The notes under the pieces are model-generated. The model did no database searches. It was not told where the DNA came from and saw nothing but the letters and a program-made list of their open reading frames with translations. Both the position numbers and the translations under genes were made by a program. This document shows, piece after piece, positions 1-7,151 of a DNA stretch of 42,989 nt; the first letter of the stretch is position 1; each line of letters starts with the position of its first letter. The DNA comes from Calditrichota bacterium (GTDB taxonomy: Bacteria > Calditrichota > Calditrichia > Calditrichales > J004). The DNA lies in the NCBI GenBank assembly GCA_003696775.1, contig RFFS01000195.1:1-42989 (forward strand), read 5' to 3'.

Positions 1-69
1 AAGAGTGCAAATTATTTCGTACAGATGTGGTAGAATACATTGAAATGGATTCATGATTCCCAATTTTAA

Positions 70-90
70 GAATTCAGGCGGGAGGAATTC
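70..90. promoter_or_regulatory. Paired GAATTC repeats upstream of sulfur operon
   Basis: Two copies of the palindrome GAATTC occur at 70-75 and 85-90, separated by nine bases. They lie about 75-95 bases upstream of the sigma-54 promoter, where an enhancer-binding activator could sit. Seen in sequence; the role is inference and the repeat is short enough to be chance. Confidence 0.2.
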
Positions 91-129
91 TCAATATAAG
101 GAATATTTTATGGTGTAAAGCAGTGTGAG

Positions 130-152
130 CCATAAAAAACAAGGCTTTATGG
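130..152. promoter_or_regulatory. Inverted repeat just upstream of the sigma-54 promoter
   Basis: CCATAAA (130-136) and TTTATGG (146-152) form a perfect 7-base inverted repeat with a 9-base spacer, ending 12 bases before the -24 element. It could be a binding site for a regulator of the sulfur operon. The geometry is seen; the function is inferred. Confidence 0.3.
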
Positions 153-163
153 ATTAAAAAAGG

Positions 164-180
164 TGGCACAACCCTTGCAT
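164..180 (+). promoter_or_regulatory. Sigma-54 (RpoN) promoter of the psr-like operon
   Basis: The sequence TGGCACAACCCTTGCAT matches the sigma-54 consensus, with GG at 165-166 and GC at 177-178 separated by exactly ten bases. This is the diagnostic -24/-12 arrangement. Transcription would start near 189-191, about 64 bases before the first gene. Such promoters need an AAA+ enhancer-binding activator. One is encoded at 41617-42978, but nothing in the sequence shows that it acts here. Confidence 0.8.
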
Positions 181-203
181 ATCTATAAAACACATTATAG
201 ATA
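180..203. promoter_or_regulatory. 9-base perfect inverted repeat at the predicted transcription start
   Basis: TATCTATAA (180-188) and TTATAGATA (195-203) are perfect inverted arms with a 6-base spacer AACACA. The element begins at the -12 box and covers the predicted start of transcription, a typical place for a repressor operator. It could also be an RNA hairpin at the 5' end of the message. Seen in sequence; the role is inferred. Confidence 0.4.
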
Positions 204-253
204 TTAACACAATATAAGGTTTAGAATATCCTGATTTTAGGAGGGAGAACCCC

Positions 254-2479
254 ATGGGGAAACAACTGAATCGACGTGAATTTATTAAAATCGCCGGCAT
301 GGGTGTAGGGGGCATGGCCCTGGCTTCAAGCGCGTTAAAGCCCTTTTCATTATTTGCGCAACCTGCGGTGAACGAAGCTTTGATGGCAACCGGCAGCGGC
401 GGAGCGACCCCCACCTACTGCGAAATATGTTTTTGGAAATGTGCCGGCTGGGTGCATAAAAAAGACGGACAACCCTGGAAAATCATCGGCAATCCGGATG
501 ATACGCACAGCAACGGCCGCTTTTGCCCGCGCGGTACCGGCGGCATCGGTGCCTATTTGGATCCGGACAGGCTTAAAACGCCGTTGATTCGGGTGGAAGA
601 ACGAGGCAAACAGGTTTTTCGCGAAGCCAGTTGGGATGAGGCGTTTACTTATATTGCCGATAAAATGCAGCAAATAAAGGAAAAGTATGGTGCGGAAAGC
701 CTGGCGGCTTTTACGCATGGATCGGGCGGTTCCTATTTTAAAAATGTTATCCGTGCTTTCGGTTCCAATAATATTGCCGCGCCTTCTTACGCGCAATGCC
801 GGGGCCCGCGTGAAGAAGCCTATCTGATGACTTTTGGCGAAGGCGTCGGTTCTCCGGAAAGAACGGATATCGCCAATACCAAATGCCTGGTGCTGATCGG
901 TTCCCATATCGGTGAAAACATGCATAACGGTCAGGTGCAGGAATTCACCCAGGCGCATATGAGCGGCGCGACCGTCATTACCGTTGATCCGCGTTTTTCC
1001 ACAGCGGCCAGTAAATCCAAATATTGGCTGCCGATTAAACCGGCCACGGATACGGCCTTGTTGCTGGCCTGGATTCATGTGATCATCGAGGAAGAGCTTT
1101 ACGACAAGGAATATGTTAAAAAATATACCTATGGCTTTGAAGAATTGAAAAAAGCGGTCCGTCACAACACTCCGGAATGGGCTTACCCCATCACAACCAT
1201 CAAACCCCATGTTATACGACAAACCGCGCGGGAAATGGCCGCGGCCGCGCCCTCGGTAATCATACATCCTGGCCGGCACGTTACCTGGTATGGCGATGAT
1301 ACCCAGCGGGTAAGAGCGGGCGCCATACTGAACGCTCTGCTCGGTTCATGGGGACGCCGGGGCGGTTTTTACGCACCGGTGAAAGCGCATGTACCCAAAC
1401 CGAAACATCCGCCCTATCCCAAGCCCAAAAAAGAATGGCGCGATGCCCTGCCCGGAAAATATCCGCTGGCCAATCTCTCGTTATCCACGGCCATTCGCGA
1501 TATAACGGTGGAATCGCCGGTGGATGATTTTGCGATCAAGGGATGGTTTGTTTACGGCACCAACCTGATACAAACATTGCCTCAACCGGAACTGACCAAA
1601 AAGGCCATTCAAAACCTCGATTTACTGGTGGCCATTGATATCATGCCCTCTGAAATAACCGGTTGGGCCGATGTGGTGTTGCCGGAATGTACCTATCTGG
1701 AACGCTACGATGATTTGCGTACCTCTCCCGGACGTATTCCCGCCATCGCCCTGCGCGCGCCGGCTTTTGAACCGAAATACAATTCCAAACCGGCCTATTG
1801 GATGGCGGTGCAACTGGCCAGGCGCCTGGGACTTTCGGAATACTTCCCGTATGAGCGTATAGAGGACTATCTTGATTACAGACTGAAAGCCGTCGGCAGC
1901 AGTTTGGAAGAGATGAAAAAGCTCGGTGTTAAAAATTTACCACTTGAAGAAGACCTTTACTTCCTTAATGGCGAGCCTTATGAATTTGCCACGCCGAGCG
2001 GTAAAATCGAACTTTATTCAAATACCCTGGCAGAATACGGTTTTGATCCCATTCCGCGTTATGAGGCCCATGAGGAACCACCGGATGGATTTTACAGGTT
2101 ATTGTATGGACGCGCGCCGATGCATTCCTTTGGTCGAACCACCAATAATCCGGTGTTAACGGAATTGAAAATAGAAAATGAAGTATGGATACATCCCAAA
2201 GTGGCCCGGGAATGGGGCATCGAAAACGGTTCTTATATCCGTCTTGAAAATCAGGACAGTGTTATCTCCAATAAAATAAAAGTAAAAGTCACGGAGCGTA
2301 TCCGGCATGATTGTGTGTACATGGTGCACGGCTTTGGGCATACTCAAAAGCAGTTGCATCGCGGATTCAACCGCGGCGCGGATGACACCCAATTAATCAC
2401 ACGGGTCAAAACAGACCCGATCATGGGTGGTACGGGCATGCGTGTTAATTTTGTGACTTTTAGGAAGGAGGTGGCCTGA
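254..2479 (+). CDS. psrA: Molybdopterin oxidoreductase, polysulfide/thiosulfate reductase catalytic subunit (PsrA/PhsA-like)
   Basis: This 741-residue protein is the catalytic subunit of a periplasmic molybdopterin enzyme of the DMSO reductase family. A twin-arginine signal (N-R-R-E-F-I-K, residues 6-12) precedes a hydrophobic stretch. A 4Fe-4S site follows, with Cys56, Cys59, Cys63 and Cys91. Cys182, in A-Q-C-R-G-P, sits where polysulfide and thiosulfate reductases carry their molybdenum-ligating Cys; DMSO and TMAO reductases have Ser there. A C-terminal molybdopterin-dinucleotide domain completes a full-length chain. The start has a strong ribosome site (GGAGGGAG). The stop overlaps the psrB start by one base. 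The following PsrB, PsrC, YedE-type transporters and rhodanese support a sulfur substrate (polysulfide, thiosulfate or elemental sulfur). Arsenate or tetrathionate reduction cannot be excluded from sequence alone. Confidence 0.85.
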   Translation: MGKQLNRREFIKIAGMGVGGMALASSALKPFSLFAQPAVNEALMATGSGGATPTYCEICFWKCAGWVHKKDGQPWKIIGNPDDTHSNGRFCPRGTGGIGAYLDPDRLKTPLIRVEERGKQVFREASWDEAFTYIADKMQQIKEKYGAESLAAFTHGSGGSYFKNVIRAFGSNNIAAPSYAQCRGPREEAYLMTFGEGVGSPERTDIANTKCLVLIGSHIGENMHNGQVQEFTQAHMSGATVITVDPRFSTAASKSKYWLPIKPATDTALLLAWIHVIIEEELYDKEYVKKYTYGFEELKKAVRHNTPEWAYPITTIKPHVIRQTAREMAAAAPSVIIHPGRHVTWYGDDTQRVRAGAILNALLGSWGRRGGFYAPVKAHVPKPKHPPYPKPKKEWRDALPGKYPLANLSLSTAIRDITVESPVDDFAIKGWFVYGTNLIQTLPQPELTKKAIQNLDLLVAIDIMPSEITGWADVVLPECTYLERYDDLRTSPGRIPAIALRAPAFEPKYNSKPAYWMAVQLARRLGLSEYFPYERIEDYLDYRLKAVGSSLEEMKKLGVKNLPLEEDLYFLNGEPYEFATPSGKIELYSNTLAEYGFDPIPRYEAHEEPPDGFYRLLYGRAPMHSFGRTTNNPVLTELKIENEVWIHPKVAREWGIENGSYIRLENQDSVISNKIKVKVTERIRHDCVYMVHGFGHTQKQLHRGFNRGADDTQLITRVKTDPIMGGTGMRVNFVTFRKEVA

Positions 2480-3012
2480 TGCGTTACGCCATGGCGATAG
2501 ATACCAAAAGATGTGTGGGCTGTGCCGATTGCGTTGTAGCCTGTCAAAGGGAAAATAATGTGCCGGAAGGCTTTTGCCGTGACTGGATTGTGGAAGAAAC
2601 AACCGGAACATTTCCGGAACTGCAACTCGAAATCCGTTCCGAGCGCTGCAACCATTGCGCCGACGCGCCGTGCGTGCGCTGCTGCCCCACAGAGGCCAGT
2701 CATTATGAAGAAGGCGGCGTGGTGTTGGTGGATCATGACTCCTGTATCGGCTGTAAGGCCTGCATCGCCTCCTGTCCTTATGACGCGCGTTTTGTTCATC
2801 CCGAGGGATATGTGGATAAATGTACCTTCTGCATTCATCGCGTACGTGAAGGCAAACAACCGGCCTGTGTGGAAGTGTGCCCGACACATGCCATGATATT
2901 TGGTGATTTGGATGATAAAAACAGTGAAATTTCCAAAGCGCTGCGTACGCGTAAATACAAAACGCTGATCCCGGAAGCGGGTACCGATCCGCATGTATTT
3001 TATCTGTTATAA
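2479..3012 (+). CDS. psrB: Four-cluster 4Fe-4S ferredoxin subunit (PsrB/NrfC-like)
   Basis: This 177-residue protein is the electron-transfer subunit that passes electrons from the membrane subunit to the molybdenum subunit. Four sets of cysteines are visible: C12/C15/C18/C22, C57/C60/C65/C69 (C68 is an extra neighbour), C89/C92/C95/C99 and C115/C118/C130/C134. This is the PsrB/PhsB/DmsB/NrfC layout with four 4Fe-4S clusters. There is no signal peptide. As is usual for the family, it is presumably co-exported with the Tat-bearing catalytic subunit. It overlaps psrA by one base (TGATG), so translation is probably coupled, and psrC follows after 18 bases. Confidence 0.88.
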   Translation: MRYAMAIDTKRCVGCADCVVACQRENNVPEGFCRDWIVEETTGTFPELQLEIRSERCNHCADAPCVRCCPTEASHYEEGGVVLVDHDSCIGCKACIASCPYDARFVHPEGYVDKCTFCIHRVREGKQPACVEVCPTHAMIFGDLDDKNSEISKALRTRKYKTLIPEAGTDPHVFYLL

Positions 3013-3030
3013 AAGGAATGGAGATTAAAA

Positions 3031-3996
3031 ATGAAAGAAGTTGCCATTACATCCGGACGTATGAACCACGGGGTGGACCCCTTGTTGCACGCCTGGGGCT
3101 GGGAGATTCCGTTGTACCTGTTTTTAGGTGGTTTGGTGGCCGGCATATTGTTTTTTAGTGCATTTTTCTATTTGCGACATCGGGAAAATGTTTTTACCGC
3201 GGCCATCAAAGTCGCGCCGCTTTATACACCGGTGTTCCTGGCCATCGGTTTGGCGGCCCTGTTTTTGGACCTGAGCCATAAACTCTACTTTTGGCGATTA
3301 TACACCACCATTCGTTGGGAATCGCCCATGTCGTGGGGCGCCTGGACGTTGTTATTTATTTTTCCTTTGAGTGTCATTTGGGCAGCCTTTTGGGTAAAAG
3401 ATGTTTATCCCAATTGGGACTGGAAATTTCCCATTATCGAAAAAACCATAGCATGGCTGGCACAGTTTAAAAAATGGTTCGCCTGGTCGTTGATTCTTTT
3501 TTCCGGTATTCTGGGTATGTACACGGGTATATTGCTTTCCGCTTTTAACGCCCGTCCCTTCTGGAATACCTCCATACTCGGTCCGTTATTTCTTGTATCG
3601 GGATTGTCCACGGGCGCGGCTTTTATATTATTGATCAGCCGCTCCGAACAGGAACGGCACCGTTTCAGCCAGATCGATTCGTTTTTGATCGGTACCGAGC
3701 TGTTTTTAATTATTCACATGTTTATGGGCTTTTTGGCCAGTACATCGGTGCAGATACACGCCGCGGAAATGTTTTTAGGCGGCCCCTATACGGCCATCTT
3801 TTGGACGTTTGTGGTGGGTATCGGTTTGTTGCTGCCCCTGCTTATTGAAATTATGGAATTACGCGGCGTGACGGTTCCGGCTGTTATTCCCGCCATGTTG
3901 GTATTGTTTGGCGGCCTTATGCTGCGCTTTGTTGTGGTGGATGCGGGACAATCTTCCCGTTGGTTGTATAAATTTATGGAACAACTGGTGTTCTGA
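3031..3996 (+). CDS. psrC: NrfD/PsrC-family quinone-binding membrane subunit
   Basis: This 321-residue polytopic membrane protein has about eight or nine hydrophobic segments, beginning with G-W-E-I-P-L-Y-L-F-L-G-G-L, a start typical of NrfD/PsrC proteins. The family anchors the catalytic and ferredoxin subunits to the membrane and exchanges electrons with the quinone pool. It lacks the haem of NapC-like subunits. A ribosome site (GGAATGGAG) precedes the ATG. It is third in the sulfur operon and is followed after 15 bases by the first YedE-type gene. The family is clear; the direction of quinone chemistry (menaquinol oxidation during sulfur reduction) is inferred from the operon. Confidence 0.85.
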   Translation: MKEVAITSGRMNHGVDPLLHAWGWEIPLYLFLGGLVAGILFFSAFFYLRHRENVFTAAIKVAPLYTPVFLAIGLAALFLDLSHKLYFWRLYTTIRWESPMSWGAWTLLFIFPLSVIWAAFWVKDVYPNWDWKFPIIEKTIAWLAQFKKWFAWSLILFSGILGMYTGILLSAFNARPFWNTSILGPLFLVSGLSTGAAFILLISRSEQERHRFSQIDSFLIGTELFLIIHMFMGFLASTSVQIHAAEMFLGGPYTAIFWTFVVGIGLLLPLLIEIMELRGVTVPAVIPAMLVLFGGLMLRFVVVDAGQSSRWLYKFMEQLVF

Positions 3997-4011
3997 TAAG
4001 GAGAAAAAATC

Positions 4012-4515
4012 ATGAAAGAAAAACCCTTTTGGTCTCCGTATGCCGGCGGCATCGGATTAGGTATAACCCTGCTGTTGGCTTTTGTATTCATGGGACGCGG
4101 TTTGGGGGCATCCGGCGCCATGATGCGTTTCACAACCTGGGTTGTGGATGTGTTTGCCCATGACCATGTAATGGCCAACCCCTATTTTGCCAAATACGCG
4201 GAACATCCCTTCAGCAACTGGCTGGTATTCGAAATCATTGGTGTTATGATCGGCGGGTTTTTATCCGGCATGCTGGCGGGGCGTAATAAATGGCGCACGG
4301 GGCGCGGCCCGAATATAACCAAACACAAACGCTGGCTTCTGGCTTTTATCGGTGGCGCCATAATGGGTTTTGGCGCGCGCCTTTCCCGTGGATGCACCAG
4401 TGGTTTGGCCCTGACCGGAGGCGCGACCCTGGCTGTTGGCGGCTGGGTATTTATGTTTGCCGTTTTTGGCGCCGCGTTTGCCACGGCATATTTTGTACGT
4501 AAACAATGGATATAG
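4012..4515 (+). CDS. YeeE/YedE-family half-size transporter, first copy
   Basis: This 167-residue membrane protein has about four hydrophobic segments. The family signature G-A-R-L-S-R-G-C-T-S-G lies at residues 121-131, and Cys128 is its only Cys. Full-length YeeE/YedE (TsuA) proteins import thiosulfate through conserved membrane Cys residues that relay sulfur. Here the protein is about half that length, and a second half follows 6 bases downstream, so the two probably form one heteromeric channel as in split (PmpA/PmpB-type) pairs. Its place behind psrABC suggests movement of reduced sulfur compounds across the inner membrane. The substrate is inferred. Confidence 0.8.
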   Translation: MKEKPFWSPYAGGIGLGITLLLAFVFMGRGLGASGAMMRFTTWVVDVFAHDHVMANPYFAKYAEHPFSNWLVFEIIGVMIGGFLSGMLAGRNKWRTGRGPNITKHKRWLLAFIGGAIMGFGARLSRGCTSGLALTGGATLAVGGWVFMFAVFGAAFATAYFVRKQWI

Positions 4516-4521
4516 GGGGCG

Positions 4522-5115
4522 ATGATGGCACCATTTTATAAATACGGATTTTTTAGCGAACAAACCGGGCTGATTGTGGCCTTGATACTGGGGATCAGTT
4601 TCGGATTTTGGTTGGAACGCTCCGGTTTCGGGTACAGTCGTAAACTGGCTTTGCAATTCTATTTTAAAGATAATACCGTCTTATACGTGATGTTTACCGC
4701 CATATTGGTGGCCATGCTGGGCGTCCTTTTCTTTTCCCTGTTTGGCTGGCTGGATATTACCAAAATATATATCAACCCAACCTATATTTGGGCGCAACTG
4801 ATCGGTGGCCTGATATTGGGTGTGGGATTTGCCATTGGCGGATATTGCCCGGGCACTTCGGTGGTGGGCGCGGTAACCGGCCATATAGATGCCTTGTTTT
4901 TTCTGGGCGGCGCCATGACCGGCATGTTTGTCTTTGGTGAAATGTTTCCTTCCATTGAAGATTTATATAACTGGGGTTATATGGGCAATGTGCGCCTTTC
5001 TGATGTGTTGAATGTATCCAGCGGCGTAGTGGCTTTTGCAGCGGTTGTCCTGGCCATAGTGATGTTTAAAGGCGCCGAATGGGCTCAAAATCGTTTTGGT
5101 AAGGAGGTGCTGTAA
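4522..5115 (+). CDS. YeeE/YedE-family half-size transporter, second copy
   Basis: This 197-residue membrane protein pairs with the preceding gene. It carries the second-half family signature G-G-Y-C-P-G-T-S at residues 106-113 with Cys109, its only Cys. Several hydrophobic helices surround it. The start ATGATG at 4522/4525 leaves the exact first Met open. The stop overlaps the start of the rhodanese-like gene by one base (TAATG). The three downstream genes are therefore probably translated in a coupled way and act together: two channel halves with one buried Cys each, and a periplasmic sulfur-handling partner. Confidence 0.8.
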   Translation: MMAPFYKYGFFSEQTGLIVALILGISFGFWLERSGFGYSRKLALQFYFKDNTVLYVMFTAILVAMLGVLFFSLFGWLDITKIYINPTYIWAQLIGGLILGVGFAIGGYCPGTSVVGAVTGHIDALFFLGGAMTGMFVFGEMFPSIEDLYNWGYMGNVRLSDVLNVSSGVVAFAAVVLAIVMFKGAEWAQNRFGKEVL

Positions 5116-5744
5116 TGAATATATCTTCCCAAAATATTGGCTTTGCCGTGCTCTTTTTGTTGGGATTGATCCTCGCTTTCAGCCCGGTGGATGAAATGAA
5201 TGTGAGCAAGGTGGCCGACAAAGAACTGCTGCTTTCCCAGTTACATAGTCAAAGCAATTATGTGGAACCGGAAGAAGTGGCCGACTGGATTATCAACAAG
5301 GAGCCGGGCTTACAAATTGTGGATATCCGTACCGGGGAAGATTTTGCTAAATACCACATACCGGGCGCCGTGCACATTCCTCTGGAACGCCTTTTGGATA
5401 AAGCCTCACTGGAAATGCTGAATAGCGACGGCACCATTGTTTTGGCTTCCAACGGCAACACTAAAGCTTCTCAGGCCTGGCTGCTGCTTAAGGAAAAAGG
5501 CTACGATGATGTGTATGCGTTGCATGGCGGCATGAATTACTGGGTGGAAATTTTCAGTGCGCCGAAAAAACCGCAGGCGCCCTATACCGATGATGAAATC
5601 TTTCGGTATCAATTTCGTGTGGCCGCCGGACCGGTGATGATGGGTAAACAAGTGGTGCCGCAACAGCAAACCACGGTTACGCCACGCAAAACCATCAAAC
5701 CGCGCCGCCGCGCGGCGAAGAAAAAAGTCGATGAAGGTTGTTAG
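5115..5744 (+). CDS. Membrane-anchored rhodanese-like protein without catalytic Cys but with a C-terminal Cys
   Basis: This 209-residue protein has an N-terminal hydrophobic anchor (residues 8-24) and a rhodanese-like domain at about 52-148, with the usual V-D-I-R and H-I-P-G-A motifs and a Y-A-L-H-G-G-M-N-Y-W end. The active-site loop reads V-L-A-S-N-G-N-T-K-A, so Ser112 stands where rhodaneses have the persulfide-forming Cys. The codon is TCC and there is no sign of a frameshift. A Pro-rich stretch and a very basic tail (about 190-204) lead to the final residues D-E-G-C. Cys209 is the only Cys in the chain. The anchor suggests a periplasmic, membrane-tethered position beside PsrA. Whether it carries sulfur on the terminal Cys is an inference. 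Confidence 0.8.
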   Translation: MNISSQNIGFAVLFLLGLILAFSPVDEMNVSKVADKELLLSQLHSQSNYVEPEEVADWIINKEPGLQIVDIRTGEDFAKYHIPGAVHIPLERLLDKASLEMLNSDGTIVLASNGNTKASQAWLLLKEKGYDDVYALHGGMNYWVEIFSAPKKPQAPYTDDEIFRYQFRVAAGPVMMGKQVVPQQQTTVTPRKTIKPRRRAAKKKVDEGC

Positions 5745-5762
5745 TCCCTGATACCTCCCCCT

Positions 5763-5792
5763 AAGCCCGCTTTTCCCGGCGGGCTTTTTTTA
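5763..5792 (+). terminator. Intrinsic terminator of the sulfur operon
   Basis: AAGCCCGC (5763-5770) pairs with GCGGGCTT (5779-5786) across an 8-base loop and runs into a T tract. It lies 18 bases after the rhodanese stop codon and closes the six-gene operon. Confidence 0.85.
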
Positions 5793-5825
5793 TTTTGTGA
5801 TATACATTTGCTCAAATTGAACATC

Positions 5826-5847
5826 CCGGATTGTATTTTGTGAAAAT
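5826..5847 (+). repeat. 22-base intergenic element, copy 1
   Basis: CCGG, one variable base, then TTGTATTTTGTGAAAAT. The same element occurs at 9209-9230 with one mismatch in 22. Its core ATTTTGTGAAAAT is close to palindromic, as expected for a regulator site. This copy lies about 35 bases upstream of the PilZ gene. TTGTAT could also serve as a -35 box, with GATAAC as a poor -10. Confidence 0.4.
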
Positions 5848-5881
5848 CATACGATAACCTTATACAGGAAAGGAAAAAAAT

Positions 5882-6301
5882 ATGCGCGCGTACATTCGCC
5901 ACCCTACCGATGTCCCCCTGAATGTAAAGGTGAAAAACCCTCCGGTACGTATTCACGGCTTAAAAGATGTGAGTGAAGGCGGTCTCTGTTTCCATTCCGA
6001 TAAAAAACTGCCTAAAGGCACCGTTATTAGCATATCCATACCGGTTAATAATAAACGCTATGAGGAAAGTTGTGTGGTTGTATGGTGCCGCCCGTCGAAA
6101 AAGGGCTATGAAACCGGAGTGCGTTTTCAAAGTTCGGAATCGGCGTTTCGCGCCCGCATGGTGGAACAAATTTGTTACATCGAAAAATACAGGAAAGAAC
6201 AGCTTGGGCAGGGAAGAGTATTAGCCTGGAGTGAGGCGGCGGAGGAATGGATCGCCCGATACGGCGCTTCGTTTCCGGATTTTAATAAATCTAAAAAATA
6301 A
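5882..6301 (+). CDS. PilZ-domain protein (probable c-di-GMP receptor)
   Basis: This 139-residue soluble protein starts almost directly with a PilZ domain. The R-x-x-x-R motif is Arg2-Ala-Tyr-Ile-Arg6, followed by D-V-S-E-G-G at about residues 29-34, which are the two motifs that clamp cyclic di-GMP. A later G-V-R-F strand fits the family. The tail (about 105-139, containing W-S-E-A-A-E-E-W) is not recognised. The ribosome site AGGAAAGGA precedes the ATG. It is a single gene between two terminators, so it has its own promoter, probably near the repeated element at 5826. Which motility or secretion process it controls cannot be read from the window. Confidence 0.75.
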   Translation: MRAYIRHPTDVPLNVKVKNPPVRIHGLKDVSEGGLCFHSDKKLPKGTVISISIPVNNKRYEESCVVVWCRPSKKGYETGVRFQSSESAFRARMVEQICYIEKYRKEQLGQGRVLAWSEAAEEWIARYGASFPDFNKSKK

Positions 6302-6332
6302 CCCCCCGAATATGATCCGGGGGGCGGAAAGA
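6302..6332 (-). terminator. Bidirectional hairpin between PilZ and BI-1 genes
   Basis: CCCCCCG (6302-6308) pairs with CGGGGGG (6318-6324) around a 9-base loop. Read on the - strand it is followed by TTATTTTTTA, so it works best for the - strand gene ending at 6333. It may also stop the convergent PilZ transcript. Confidence 0.7.
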
Positions 6333-7073
6333 TTAATCGCGGCTTTGCAATTTGGATAAAAGTCTCAGAATTTCAATATAAAGCCATATCAAAGTAACCA
6401 TCAGTCCGAAGGCGCCGTACCACTCCATATATTGCGGCGCGCCCCGACGGGCGGCGTTTTCTATAAAATCAAAATCCAGAACAAGATTCATCGCAGCTAG
6501 ACCTACCACAAATAAACTGAACAGGATTCCAAAAAAACCGCCTTCATGGATCATGGGTATCCGGATACCGAAAAACATCAATATCATATCGATAAAATAA
6601 GCCACGGCAATTCCGGCGGTGGCGGCAAAAACCATCATTTTAAATTTTTCCGTAACGCGAATCCATCCGGCTTTATAGATGGCCAGCAGAGAAAAAAAGA
6701 CAGCAAAGGTTAAGGAAACCGCCTGAAAGACAATGCCGGGATAAGAGGCTTCCATCATCGCGGAAATACCCCCCAGGGCCAAACCTTCCAATACGGCGTA
6801 TGCCGGCGCGGAAAATCGGGCCATGGTGGGTTTAAACACGGTAACCACCGCCGCAATCAGTCCGCCAATAACACCAACCATCATCAATGTGCTGACCGTG
6901 CCGTAATCCCCGGTGGTAAAAAATTTATTCCATACAAAAAAGGCGGATAGCACGACGAGTCCTAACATCAGAAAGGATTTGTTCACAACGCCCTCTATGG
7001 TCATTTGCGCGCCAAAGGGCACCGCCGCGCTATTAAAATTTTTCTCGGATAAAACGGGATTTCCTGTATTCAT
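6333..7073 (-). CDS. Bax inhibitor-1/YccA-family membrane protein
   Basis: This 246-residue protein has about seven hydrophobic helices after a soluble N-terminus containing N-P-V-L-S-E-K-N-F and M-T-I-E-G-V-V-N-K. These features match the longer bacterial Bax-inhibitor-1/YccA-like proteins. Family members are inner-membrane proteins linked to calcium leak or to interaction with membrane proteases. No specific role is known for this branch. The start is set by AAGGGAG six bases upstream of the ATG. It lies downstream of the Ktr potassium genes on the same strand with a 78-base gap, and a likely -10 box in that gap suggests its own promoter. Confidence 0.75.
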   Translation of the reverse strand: MNTGNPVLSEKNFNSAAVPFGAQMTIEGVVNKSFLMLGLVVLSAFFVWNKFFTTGDYGTVSTLMMVGVIGGLIAAVVTVFKPTMARFSAPAYAVLEGLALGGISAMMEASYPGIVFQAVSLTFAVFFSLLAIYKAGWIRVTEKFKMMVFAATAGIAVAYFIDMILMFFGIRIPMIHEGGFFGILFSLFVVGLAAMNLVLDFDFIENAARRGAPQYMEWYGAFGLMVTLIWLYIEILRLLSKLQSRD

Positions 7074-7111
7074 GTTTTACTCCCTTTTGTTTTTTAGTTG
7101 GATACAAATTC

Positions 7112-7117
7112 ATTATA
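7112..7117 (-). promoter_or_regulatory. Possible -10 box for the BI-1 gene
   Basis: On the - strand TATAAT (7117-7112) lies about 40 bases upstream of the BI-1 start. A poor -35 candidate, TTAAAT, lies 16 bases further up. It is only a candidate, because Bacteroidota-like lineages use different promoter boxes. Confidence 0.35.
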
Positions 7118-7151
7118 CGAGTGATTTATGAACATTTAATGAAGATATAAT

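Noticed and set aside
350-1279. Long open frame of about 309 codons on the - strand inside psrA
   Set aside because: It is fully antisense to a well-supported molybdopterin gene, has no family motifs or ribosome site, and reflects codon bias. Many similar antisense frames occur across the window.
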